Assembly (NCBI GenBank): GCA_020650975.1
Contig: JAIPMN010003042.1
Location: 1-21,027, forward strand
Length of the DNA stretch: 21,027 nt
Direction: 5' to 3'
Source: Apostichopus californicus
Lineage: Eukaryota; Echinodermata; Holothuroidea; Aspidochirotida; Stichopodidae
Shown: in pieces, positions 1-10,500 of the stretch
Numbering within the stretch: position 1 is the stretch's first letter
Layout: each line of letters opens with the position of its first letter
Position numbers and translations under genes: made by a program
Notes under the pieces: model-generated
What the model saw: only the letters and a program-made list of their open reading frames with translations
Database searches by the model: none
What the model was told of the DNA's origin: nothing

Positions 1-6
1 ATGTCT

Positions 7-28
7 AGGGTTCAAACCCCAGTGTAGG
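7..28 (+). other. Possible tRNA-like T-arm of a truncated SINE
   Basis: The sequence GGGTTCAAACCCC sits here, with a TTCAAAC loop closed by three G-C pairs. This resembles the T-arm and B-box of a tRNA or of a tRNA-derived SINE. The outer stem pairs poorly (A opposite A), and the part that would hold the D-arm and A-box lies before the window starts. It cannot be confirmed from this window and may be chance. Confidence 0.2.
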
Positions 29-382
29 CAGTTGCTTTTGCTGTTCTTATATCCCTTTCCTACCATTATGAACCTTAAATATTAGAAACAAAAACCTACC
101 AACATATTAATACCAAGTATGAATAAATTCTGACTTTCGGTTGCGGAGTTATAACCTCCACCAAAGTTTGACCTCCACCAAAAACAATAGGCTTCTAATT
201 TCAATTTCAATTTTTCAATTTCTTTATTCCAGTATAAAATACAAATTTATAAATAGGACACATGATAATGATACATAAAAAAATAAAAAAAACGTAAAAA
301 TGTACAATCATGAAAGCATGAACAAATAAGAAATAAGATGGAGGATTAGAAGTTTGAAAGATTAAAAGGATTATAACAGAGA

Positions 383-1129
383 TTCTAAGAACCCATTTTG
401 AATATAAATGGCTGCTCTGTAGATAAATGAGTTCTTAAAAAGCATAATTCTCAAAGTTGGCAAGATAGTAGGATTACGTAGATTGTACTTTTAGGTTTTA
501 TTGCACAGAGAGATCAACTCGGAGTGAAGTGGGTGACCTTTAGAACTATGTATATTCTTAGCTAGTCTTATGAATTCATTTTTAGCAGCAGTGTTTACTT
601 TACCAACCAGGCTTTCATAGTCGAGATTAAATATATTTGAGCAGTATTTCAAGAAACTTCTGATTCTTTTCTTGTCCTTTTCAAGTAGAAGATGATAACA
701 GACAGGAACTGCATACACAATCACTGGCAGAATTGATGAGTTGAAAACCTTATCTCTTACATTAGAATGAAAATAAGGAGTAATGTATGCCAACGTTGAT
801 ACAATATAATACACCTTAGACATCATTTTAGATATATGGTTAGTAAAGGTTAGCCTGGCGTCAATATCCACTCCTAAGTTCATAGTATGAGATCCCCGCT
901 CAACAATGGAGCCTTTGAACATAAGTTTTCTGATCCCTGGTCTGATTGAGACCTTGATGTTTAATGTTAATGTTTTCAAAAATTTCAGAAATTTCTTCAG
1001 ATTTCTTAGGATTAAGCAAGAGGTTCTTCTGCTCACACAAATTGACCATATTATCAATACATGATTTATAGTCATTTTGATTTTCAAGATGTGTCCGCTT
1101 TGAAATGTTACGGGATATAGCTGTATCAT
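383..1129 (-). pseudogene. Reverse transcriptase pseudogene, C-terminal part
   Basis: The YADDT catalytic motif (the two metal-binding aspartates of reverse transcriptases) is encoded around 1120-1138 on the minus strand. It is followed by the KKSEE and LGVDIDARLTFTNHI stretches, the latter resembling the conserved 'LGV.ID..L.F..HI' thumb motif of LINE reverse transcriptases. One frame change lies between these two stretches, around 950-985. A long open stretch then runs to a stop at about 491. Past that stop the same frame continues with YNLRNPTILP and SFIYRAA, the typical end of CR1/L2-type proteins, until about 383, so the stop at 491 is probably a disabling substitution. Not a functional gene. 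Confidence 0.8.
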
Positions 1130-1141
1130 CAGCGTACTTAA

Positions 1142-1440
1142 TTACATTACACCCCAGAGAATAACGTTTATATCATCTGTGTATATTGTAAAGAGTAACG
1201 CAGATAGAGGACCTCCCTGGGGGACTCCCACTGTAATCTTTGATTCCTCTGAATAACCTTTCTGTAGCTTGACTTGTCGGTACCATCCTTGTAAAAAATT
1301 AGCCAACCAATGTATAAGCCATGGCTCATCGATAAAACTACACAAACCTTGGATTAAACGATTTGGTTAAACCGTATTAATTAAAAGCACTTGAAAAATC
1401 TAAAAATAAAACTTTAGTGACTGTTGTGTCACTCTGATTT
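1142..1440 (-). pseudogene. Reverse transcriptase pseudogene, palm/fingers part
   Basis: The minus strand encodes VLFLDFSSAFN (catalytic aspartate in the FLDFS box) near 1387-1420. After a frame change it encodes a segment ending in GVPQGGPLSALLFTIYTDDIN near 1160-1235. GVPQG is the conserved box 4 of non-LTR reverse transcriptases. A premature stop lies just after the first frame change, and another frame change separates this block from the YADDT block downstream. Both are signs of an old, inactive copy belonging to the retroelement that spans 196-1560. Confidence 0.8.
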
Positions 1441-1861
1441 AAACCATAAACAACACAATGTAGGCCTACGAGCTTTTTGATTTTTATCACCGTGTGATAC
1501 GATGGCCTGCGTCAAGTATGGAAATAATAATTTTTGAATACAGTTAAAACTAATACTGGACATGTAAAATTGGTCTAAAATCGTTTACAGATGTTGGAAT
1601 AGAGATTTTAGGCACAGATGATGTTATAGCATCTATCTATTCTTAAAAAGAGCAGACCAACCATCGAGCAATTCCCTGCAACTTGCACATCCCATTTACG
1701 TGTATTTCCGAGGTGTCCTTGGCATGTATCACATATTAATAGATAGATAGTTTCGCTCGGATCGGAGGTCCCCGCAAGGAACCATGCAGTTGCTTGGTAA
1801 TTACTAAAATTATAAAACCATATTCGTGCAATTTCCACCATGTCTCTGTCAAATATTATAC

Positions 1862-1877
1862 TATAGTGTACACTATA
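1862..1877. repeat. 16-bp perfect palindrome
   Basis: TATAGTGTACACTATA equals its own reverse complement. It sits in AT-rich DNA and continues into an alternating TA run. No function is evident. Confidence 0.6.
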
Positions 1878-2317
1878 TATATGCCTCTGGTATGAAATAA
1901 GTCTTCTTACCCAGATAGATGTAATTAGCTTATAATTAGTCTCAAAGCGGAATCAGCGTTTGTGTTTAACAAAAACAAGAGGCCAAAAAAAAGAAAAAAA
2001 GGCATAAAAATAGTTTTTTTAATATATTTTTTTTATAAGAACAAGATTTTTGTACGTGATATAAACGTCAATGACAAACATGATTTTGCAAAGACTGATA
2101 GCCACAAGTCAAGAAAAGTTCAACCCGTCGCTATATTAAATGACTTTTATTGCTATTTTGTTGTAAAACCAAAATTTAAGAAAAGTTGATTTATGCCTTA
2201 ATAATATTTTCTCACACGGAAAAGCTCTGGAGAAATAGAAAAATTCGCAGTGACGCATGCTTGTCACGTGATGATAGAATTTTTGATAGAAATGAAGGAT
2301 TTTATAAAGGTCTGCCC

Positions 2318-2374
2318 ATGTGCGGAAAGGCAATTCCCATGTGCGGAGAGATGGGCGCGGGGGGGGGGGGGGGG
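2318..2374 (+). repeat. Short direct repeat followed by G16 tract
   Basis: CCCATGTGCGGA occurs twice about 24 bp apart, followed by GGGCGC and an uninterrupted run of 16 G. The run could form a G-quadruplex and is prone to length errors in assemblies. Confidence 0.7.
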
Positions 2375-3609
2375 TAGAGTCCTACTCCAGAAAAGGTTTA
2401 GACTTCAGATGGTGTATTCTGAGGCATATTTGGTCTATAAATTGGTCTATAATTAGTCCTAAACGCAAAGTTGTAATAACATATAACTCTTCCTTTGTGT
2501 GTTAGGTGGAAACGGGGGCTCTAATTGTGCTCTAATGCTCTCCCGTGGCTGAATTGTAAAAATCATCCTACTGAACTATCTATCCCCGACTGACTATGAA
2601 AGGTGGGGCCTTTGTGCATGCTACTGGTCTCATACCTGCTGCCCTGGAGTAACTGCAGTAATCGCTGGTTGCTCTATAGCGCATGACTCTTGTATAAGCT
2701 CTCAGTCAAACAAGCAATGAATAGCTGCCATGTATGTGCAATCAGGTGTAATTTGCATAACAAGAGATATGATTTGACGATTGTAGCATACTGCTTTAAA
2801 TGTATGTACAAATCGACAAATTTTACTATTTTTGCTGCAGTTTTTTAACAAATGTAGAGAGTATTTCTCGATAAGGAAAAACAGACAGAAGAAAGGTGAT
2901 TTTGTTAGTCTGGAATATCAAATATCTTGAGAAACCTTAAAATGTGAAAAATCATTCAATTTATTTACAAGTCATTAATAACTGCATAGAAAAATGCCTC
3001 GTGATATGAAATGGCTTATTCTCCCTCCCCAACCACCCCCCCACACCCTTTTCCCCCCACATGGTCTGTTACCATGTAAATGATTCTTAGTGTCAAAAGA
3101 GTAGTAATAGTAAAGAGGTCCAACGTTGGTTCCGAAAATCAAGGCCAACAATTTTTCCTGTGATTACAGGAAATTGTTATTATATTTGTCTTTGCATATT
3201 GAATCTCTCATGCTAGGGCTCTTGCGTATTCTGAAAATGTGTTCATTTTTCTACTGCCACAGGACTACTTTTGCTGAAGATGGATTCGTTTGAGAGTTAT
3301 TCCGAGGATGGAATGGATTTTTAACCGCAGACTTGCATAGATAGGGACTGACGCATGTTTGCACTGAAAGGGGTAGAATATTTAAGATGAGACTGATTGT
3401 GGTGAATCGTAGGGGAATGTGAATTGGTGTTTTCTGCTGCGAGATTCTGACAATGTTTTCATTATTCTCCTGTCACAGGATCCCTTATGCTGAAGATCTC
3501 AAGTTGATGAAGTTGTAGTCTGAAGAGTAGGCCTATTTAGACGATGGAACAGACTTTAAATTGCAGACTTGCTGATGGATGTGTAGCGGTAGAATTTTTA
3601 CGGTGGGGG

Positions 3610-3697
3610 AATCTATATCTATCTATCTATCTGTCTATCTATCTATCTATCTATCTGTCTATCTATCTATCTATCTATCTATCTGTCTGTCTATCTA

Positions 3698-3738
<41 letters not shown>

Positions 3739-3853
3739 ATATCTGTCTGTCTATCTGTCTGTCTATCTGTCTGTCTATCTGTCTGTTTATCTGTCTGTCT
3801 ATCTGTCTGTCTATCTATATAGCTATCTGTCTATCTGTCTGTCTATCTATCTA

Positions 3854-3884
<31 letters not shown>

Positions 3885-4115
3885 GTCTGTCTGTCTATCT
3901 ATATATATATCTGTCTGTCTATCTATATATCTATCTGTCTGTCTATCTGTCTGTCTATCTATCTGTCTGTCTATCTATCTGTCTGTCTATCTGTCGATCT
4001 GTTTAGCTGTCTGTCTATCTGTCTGTATATCTGTCTGTATATCTGTCTATCTGTCTGTCTGTATGTCTCTCTGTCTATATGTCTATCTATCTATCTATCT
4101 ATCTATCTCTATCTG
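3610..4115 (+). repeat. (TCTA/TCTG)n compound tetranucleotide microsatellite, ~505 bp
   Basis: Roughly 125 tetranucleotide units of mixed CTAT and CTGT run almost without interruption, with a few TATA or CGAT variants. The pure CTAT blocks lie at both ends and CTGT-rich blocks in the middle. Long open frames on the plus strand encode only repeated S-I-Y-L and S-V-C-L and are by-products of the repeat, not genes. The tract ends about 85-100 bp past the predicted 3' end of MRPL12. Confidence 0.97.
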
Positions 4116-4223
4116 GTAACTAATTATATTGACGGAAGATACACACTTTCGATTTCTGACTGTTAAACAGAAGAGACGCATATAATAAAGACAAAGCCTC
4201 GCTTTAAAATGTCCTTTTACTTT

Positions 4224-4229
4224 TTTAAT
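4224..4229 (-). terminator. MRPL12: Candidate MRPL12 polyadenylation signal
   Basis: Plus-strand TTTAAT is ATTAAA on the minus strand, the commonest variant of the AATAAA signal. It lies about 215 bp downstream of the MRPL12 stop codon, inside a plausible 3' UTR. No canonical AATAAA was seen closer to the stop. The call rests on motif and position only. Confidence 0.4.
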
Positions 4230-4266
4230 TATTTCGACTGTCTGTCTGTTCACCTTACAAACTTTA

Positions 4267-4280
4267 CCCCCCCCCCCCCC
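4267..4280 (+). repeat. C14 homopolymer in the MRPL12 3' UTR
   Basis: A run of 14 C on the plus strand (G14 in the transcript) lies inside the predicted MRPL12 3' UTR, about 165 bases past the stop codon. In the mRNA it could form a G-quadruplex together with nearby G-rich sequence, but this is not demonstrable here. Confidence 0.6.
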
Positions 4281-4441
4281 TTATATTCCTCACCATACCC
4301 CTAGCGAATGACACTGCTTCACTTTACCCTGGTGTACTTCCAGGCCGTTCTACTCACTGTCCAATGACTTTTCCAATCTCATGACATCCATGGATCAAGG
4401 CAGTCTATCACAAACACTTCAGTTTCTTTAAACAAATTGTT

Positions 4442-4558
4442 TCATTCAATCTCACAGTTTGCTCCGACTGTCTCTAGCTGCTCCTTCAGCTTGCTCGCTT
4501 CATCTTTGCCAATGTCCGCTTTCACCATCTGAGGTAATGACTCCACAAATTTCTTCGC
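4442..4558 (-). CDS. MRPL12: MRPL12 coding exon 5 (C-terminus and stop)
   Basis: This exon begins in phase 0 after an acceptor with a pyrimidine tract ending TTTTGCAG (minus strand, from 4559). It encodes AKKFVESLPQMVKADIGKDE and 18 further residues, ending VGANCEIE before TGA at 4442-4444. It corresponds to the last helix-strand part of the L7/L12 C-terminal domain, with the family pattern AKK-VE-LP and KE-LE-VGA. The usual C-terminal 'TV.L' strand is replaced by NCEIE. Confidence 0.95.
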   Translation of the reverse strand, partial: AKKFVESLPQMVKADIGKDEASKLKEQLETVGANCEIE

Positions 4559-7500
4559 CTGCAAAAAAAAATACACAGGTTATATCAGACAGATATTCAA
4601 GCTCTTCACGGAAAAAAAGCATTTCTACAACATTGGGCCATGACCACACAAATTAACGTGTCTAATGTAGCAACAGACAGACATTGATTGACACAATTTC
4701 ATATTTATAGAGAGTTTGCAAGAGTTTATCAAACCGATCGGAACATTGAATCGGAAAGTTGAACACTGAAGGACGACGGTACATTGGTTTACCGGACATC
4801 TGACTACTCTACATAATTAGTATGCAAATCTAATTTACAAAATTATATATGCTGGAACTTGCCTAAGTGATACATACACTTCGTTATTTAAGTGTACTTA
4901 GGCATCTTTGCTCATGTGTAAACAAACTAAAGTCAAACACCAATGGCTGCAGACAGCCTGACAAGGATAATGTTAGACCACTGGTCTACAGCAACTTACT
5001 GACAAGAGATCTTAAAAGGAACAGACTGATCTCGTCTGCTTTCTTCATCATTTATTCTGAAATTCCTAAATACATTTTGGTTCACTTTGATATGACATGT
5101 CTCTGTACCACAGATGCAGTATCTGCTTTAACCAAACAATACAGGAGATTTACAAGCTGCATCTGTCTAGTCGTGCAACCGTACCTTACTTCTCCACATA
5201 AATGTTAGCAGAGAGTGAAAGGTCCGTACCTGGACAAGGTTCATGCCGGTGTTGAGAGACTTAATTTCCTTGATTAGTTTCACCTTCTGTGTCTCATCAA
5301 ACTTGACCAGCTTCACCGTGAAGGAGGTCTTCTCTCTTGGTTTTTCTGCTTCATCCTCTTCTTCCTGAACGAATAAAAGGATTAAAAAACTCTTTCAGAT
5401 CGACCAATGAAATCCCAACGAGGATTATTGCCAACAAGTAAAGAAATTATTGGCTGGAATTCAAAGTCGTGATATCAACTGGGATGCTAGTTTTTTGAAG
5501 CTATAATGTTCAGGTTATAGCAGGGCAAATGTTTAAATACCTTTGCTGCTGGTTGTCCAAACAGTAAATTTTGTTGTCCAAAATATTTGTAGCAAAGTAA
5601 CAAAGAATGGCCAATAGGTGTACTACAGGAAAGTGGTGAACTACAAAACCAGTATTAGGGAGTACTTTGCTACAATGTGATCTCAAATGCAAAGTGTACC
5701 TTCACTATTTGAAAGGAAATGTTGGCTATTAAATTAAAAGCAAATGTTCCACAAAAGGTTTCATGGGACTGAAGTAATAATTACATGATCTAAATCATCA
5801 TAATACACTGCTTTAATATTAACACCCTTTTATCTAAACTTGAAAACTACAAAGCTTTGTTTATATTAAACTATGACACACATAATTGGCTAATAAGTTT
5901 TGTTGTGCTTCCTATATAACAAACAACACATTACTTTGATCTCATAATCTCTAACAGTACCAGGCTGTAAGTTGACAATCCATAATCCAAGAGCTAGTAC
6001 CGTTAGTACAGCTATTCTAGTTTTCAAGAAATTCACTTTTAAATTATGCTAAAATCTCTGGAATGCTGCTTTAATTGAAGGCTAAACAGATGATGACATC
6101 ACTGCCTCAGTGCAGGTCTTGAAGGGTGTGAAGACTCGCACAAAAAGAAACGTCTAATGCCAGTAATTTGACCTAGTTTCGAATGAGGTGTAACAGAAGT
6201 GTTAAACACCACCATCTGTCCCAGAAAATACACACACAGCTTGCTACCGTCGGTAATTAGACACTAGTGTACAGTCAGTACATACAGCTGCGGTCAATAC
6301 CTACAGCACAGTATACAAATGATACAGCGATGGACATCTCAGATCCAGCTAAAGATAACAATTAAGGTATCACATTTCATTACTGTCTGCAATTTGTAGC
6401 GACACGAACAAAACGTCACTTGCAAGCAACAGAAAGTTAACTTTTTCAGATAGCCGCACACGGTTTGGGGCGAGTCTTCAATGCCTTTAATGGTAATGGT
6501 AATCCACTGTTTTATATATTAAACTATAAACCCAACCAACATCTGTTCTCCCATTGAGTATTGTGTCCCATCAGATGAACTGACCTAATAGTCTGCATAT
6601 TAGACTAAATCCAGTCACTTTAATTGATGAACCTCATGTTTGTCATTATTCAAAACTTAAAATGGGTTTTTGAACTACAACATATCTACAATACACCCAC
6701 ATTACATTTGTGTTTCAAGTCTATAGTTTGAGTTCAACTTCAAAGCTAAAATGGTCATTATATGACGATGGGATACCTTACCTGATCAACTGGGGCAGCA
6801 ACTGCCCCCATCGACATCACTGGGGCATCTTGAATATTAAGTCTTTCCTGAAAGAAATCAAGAAGGGTGAAATATTAGGGGTGGCGATGGCAGTGATCCT
6901 GGGTACTGATGAATAACCATGGAAACGGAAAGGATGACTTTAGACAAAAAGAACAATTTGAGTTGAAATATCATCCCAAAGTGACGTCTACATACCATTA
7001 ATTGTGATCCTTACTGCATGCTACTCCAAACATGTACCAAACATATTTGGCATGAAAAGAGTAGTCCATTTCATCAGTTAAGTGGTTTATTATCCAACGG
7101 TAAGCCGCGCCTATAAATATTCTTACTATTACATATGCATTTCGTGCAGAAAGGTCGGGTTGGGTCGCCTCAGCAAATTCCTGGATTACTCTGTCCCATC
7201 TAAAGTACCAGTATGCGAACATACACAACATACATGAAGGTGTGTGTAGACAGTACAGTGCATAATATAGTGAAGTCCTATACAAACATTATACAATTGA
7301 GTTGCATATTGCAATGAAAATCCATTTACTTAGTAACACTAACTGGCTGTCAAATTCAAAAGGAAATCCTTTAAAGTATAAAATAAAACTTAACTTTACA
7401 AAATTTGCAAGATAAACGAAGGAATCACGACTAAAACCATCACAGTTTACGGAAAGAACCAAGCTCTTATTATTTCAGACTTGGAAGAGAATAACCAGTC

Positions 7501-10500
7501 CTGGAGACTGATTGGTCAAATTGACAAAACGTTAATGTTACTGTAGTTTTACCTAGTTAGTGAAATTTATTTGTCATGATTGGTTTGTTTCATTCACTAC
7601 GGACAACTAATACACCAACTACCTTTATTAATACACTATTACACTAATACTGTACGTAAGAACGTTCTAATATACTTGACTACATGCAATATAGACGAAA
7701 TAGAAATGATATGATTAGTTGAGCTTACAGTAATATGAATGAGAAAGGCGTGGTTTGCATGCTTAATTATTTGGGAGAACAAAACTCGAAAAAAGGATTA
7801 GTTAGAGTTCGCCGAGTAAACATTCTATGAGAGTAATCTCTCTTTCATCAATTGCAAGTTACTGATATGTAAGTGACAATGGAATGCTAAAAATAACGCA
7901 TTAATAATTAATGCTAAATCACTGGAATGCTCCATCAGGGAGGAATTGATAATGACTTCTGCTGCTCAGTGCAGACCTAAAGGTTAAATCCATTGTTTTA
8001 TAAACTCTAATAACCAAAACATGTTCTTGTATCGTCAAATGAGCAACAGAACCAGCGATATAGTCAAGTACTTTTAGCCGAGTACTTGAGGTACCAAGTA
8101 CCATTGTCTAAAATACAGCGTACTATTTCTTTTTCATCATTTAAAAATACAAGAACCCTAAACCTTTTAACTGCTAACTGACGATCATAAAACAGTCGAA
8201 TGACAACTTTACTGAGTATTTCTTGAGTACAACAGTCAACAGAAATATGCTAAATCTGGAGAACACTCCTTTAAGGCTAAGCTGATGATGACATGAACTC
8301 CTCAGTACATGCCATAATTTTAATCTCTCATTTCATAAACTTCAATTTTTAGGTTGACAACCAAGATATGGTCTTTCGAACCTTACGTTCTCCGTTTAAG
8401 TTTGGTCTGCATCTTAGTAACTGACCTAAATGGTCTGTATTTTAGGATATATAGTCCAGTCACTTGTTTCTAGAGCTTCATTTCTTAAAACGTGCCATAG
8501 AAATAGAACTTGGATCGATGGTAGTTGTCTACAACATACGTAATTTTGTACCTCAAATGCATCCTTTAAAACCTGATACTACTGTATGTACAATATTGTA
8601 CCCATCCCATTCATAGATGCCTCATATTACATCACGTGTATAGTTCGGCTATGTGCATTGTCAGAAATATTAAAAAATCTTTGCTTAAAACTGGGAAGTT
8701 ACGTACAAATTCTGTAAGTAATAAACAAAGTTAAGAGAGATTTAAATCAATATTTATATGTCCGCCAACCCGGATTCCTAAAGTTACATTTTGGACTTCT
8801 ACCACAAGTTTTTTTAGTTCGACTAAATTCTTTGCAATACAACTCACTTTCAGTAATTGATTGAGGTCAGCGACTTCTATAAGGGTCAGGCCAGCTATTT
8901 GGTCAACGATGCTTTTAATATGCTCTGGATAATGTTTAGGTTGATTGTCCGGAGTGGGTGGTGGGATGACTTTCTCCTCAGGCGATGCAGAAAGAGATCG
9001 TACAGACTGCTGCCTCATCAGTTGATTGTGGTATCTTTGTCTTCTGCAAACACTAAGAACATAAGCAGAGATCAAAATAAAATAAAAGTGTTAGCAAACT
9101 GCTTATCCACTAGAGAGCCTGTGTAAGAGAATGTGTAAAAGTAAGTTGGCCTGACGTTTCATAAGCAGAGGTTAATTATAGTTCACAATTTGGTTTAAAA
9201 ATTCTATCCAACTGTGTTTCTCAAAAAAGACAAATAATACGGCTGTAACATATCATTGCATTTGTGTAATGTACACAACTTGCCTTCTTTGGATAATATT
9301 TTACATTACTGTAGGGCACTGCATTAATGACGATATTCACTTTGTTCCATATTAAGCCATATAATAGTGGTAGCTGCAGCAAATTCATGGCTGAAAATGC
9401 AGAACACTTTGACAACAACTCACAAAGGTCAAAATGTATTTTTTAAGTCCAACACTAAACTGACTTGCTCATAAAAAAAGAATTAAATCCTGAAAAAAAT
9501 TATCTGATCGAGGAAATGGAAACAATATGATATTTGAACATGTAGCATTATATATCATGTGCTACGAAAAATCACCGCATCAAACAAATTAAACGATTGA
9601 GAGTTCCCAGCCTTTTAGAAGGCCTCTTTTTCCAGTAACTAGAGTGTTTAACTTCTCCAATGCAACTCCAATATTAATAATCATTGTAAATTGCCAAATG
9701 TGAATCCACCCTGAAAATTACAGTAAGAATTAATACAACCACACAATTATGGGCTCCACCAAGAATATCATGGTTCTATGACAAAACGTCAATGTTCTGC
9801 AATATATGTGTTCAACTCGAATATGTTTATGAATATTTGTATTTCTGTTGTAAATGTATCATTACTTCTACTCTACAAATCCATAGATAAAATAGATGCA
9901 ACTGCTTCACTGCTTGTGGTTTTAATGCCATACACTTATCAAAAAAGCCTTACTGCAGTGTTAGGGGTGTCTAGTCTATGTCCAAAGCAAAAAGAAAATG
10001 TCTCACCCTTGTAACAATGTTAAGATGCTAATGCAATGTTAACAAATGCATTGTTAAGATGCAAATGCAATTAAGATGCAAATCTAAGATGCAATAACTT
10101 CTCTTCTATGTTAATAAATACAACTTGGCATAGCTAGTGATTAGGGCTAACTCAGTGTCAATGGTCGGACTTAGCCCAATCCTGTATTTATGTAGCGACC
10201 AACGGGTGTCATCTCATTTTGTGGGAAAACAATTTGTGTGATACTGAGGCCAGCTGTAAAAATTCCAAGACATGCTCAAACACGAAGTTTACCTCCACTC
10301 CCCCCCCCCCTCCCTCAACTATTGATTGCCTTCTTCAGTTTACTTACTACTAACCTAGGCTAAGTACAATCATACAAGTATAATGCACTTTTAGAATTTC
10401 ATGAGTTTACCATAGCAACAGAAAGTAAGCCAAACTTGACATGTGCTAGCAAGTCTCTTAATGTATTTATGAGCGCTTTGTGCTCATTTCAAGTAGACTG

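Larger units (their letters stand above)
196..1560 (-). mobile_element. Decayed 5'-truncated non-LTR retrotransposon (CR1/L2-like)
   Basis: Read on the minus strand, this is the C-terminal half of a LINE-type element. From its upstream end it shows the reverse transcriptase block LDFSSAFN, then GVPQGGPLSALLF, then YADDT, then the C-terminal region rich in basic and hydrophobic residues. The blocks fall in different frames, so at least three frameshifts and several stop codons separate them and the copy is dead. The non-coding tail contains AATAAAG and ends in an (A)ATTGAA-type simple repeat at about 196-227, the usual CR1/L2-like 3' end. The 5' part (endonuclease) is missing, typical of incomplete target-primed reverse transcription. 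Upstream of LDFSSAFN the similarity fades near 1500-1560, so that border is approximate. Clade assignment is by motif style only. Confidence 0.85.
1561..3600. other. Gene-free stretch, AT-rich, no exon recognised
   Basis: No recognisable coding exon, RNA gene or mobile element was found. It contains a 16-bp perfect palindrome (1862-1877), two direct copies of CCCATGTGCGGA (about 2318-2347), a G16 run (2359-2374) and a C-rich patch (3020-3060). Short open frames here are lysine- or isoleucine-rich translations of AT-rich DNA and carry no known motif. Confidence 0.5.
5365..6781 (-). other. MRPL12 intron 3, host of MITE copy 1
   Basis: A 1417-bp intron with donor GTAAGG and acceptor TTCGTTCAG. 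It carries copy A of a degenerate intronic repeat (about 5938-6118, continuing 6491-6640), which is interrupted by the TTAA-bounded MITE at 6119-6490. No coding exon was seen in the rest. Confidence 0.85.
6848..8847 (-). other. MRPL12 intron 2
   Basis: A 2000-bp intron between coding exons 2 and 3, with donor GTGAGT and acceptor CTTTCAG. It contains degenerate repeat copies B (about 7900-8000) and C (about 8160-8490) and a self-complementary AGTACTT/GGTACC cluster at 8063-8102. Open frames at 6998-7285 and 7919-8104 on the minus strand show no known domain and overlap repeats or plain intron. Confidence 0.85.

Noticed and set aside
1608..1841. Minus-strand 77-codon open frame upstream of the retroelement
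   Set aside because: It shows no reverse transcriptase or endonuclease motif and no domain I recognise.
3544..4166. Two long plus-strand open frames made of S-I-Y-L / S-V-C-L repeats
   Set aside because: They are translations of the TCTA/TCTG microsatellite, which lacks stops in these frames; not genes.
4867..5208. Plus-strand 113-codon open frame in MRPL12 intron 4
   Set aside because: No domain, antisense to an intron, no promoter or splice context.
6710..6916. Plus-strand 68-codon open frame
   Set aside because: It covers MRPL12 exon 3 on the opposite strand and reads through both splice sites; shadow frame.
6998..7285. Minus-strand 95-codon open frame in MRPL12 intron 2
   Set aside because: No recognisable domain, not needed to complete MRPL12, and AT-rich composition like the surrounding intron.
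8857..9126. Plus-strand 89-codon open frame
   Set aside because: Antisense shadow of MRPL12 exon 2.
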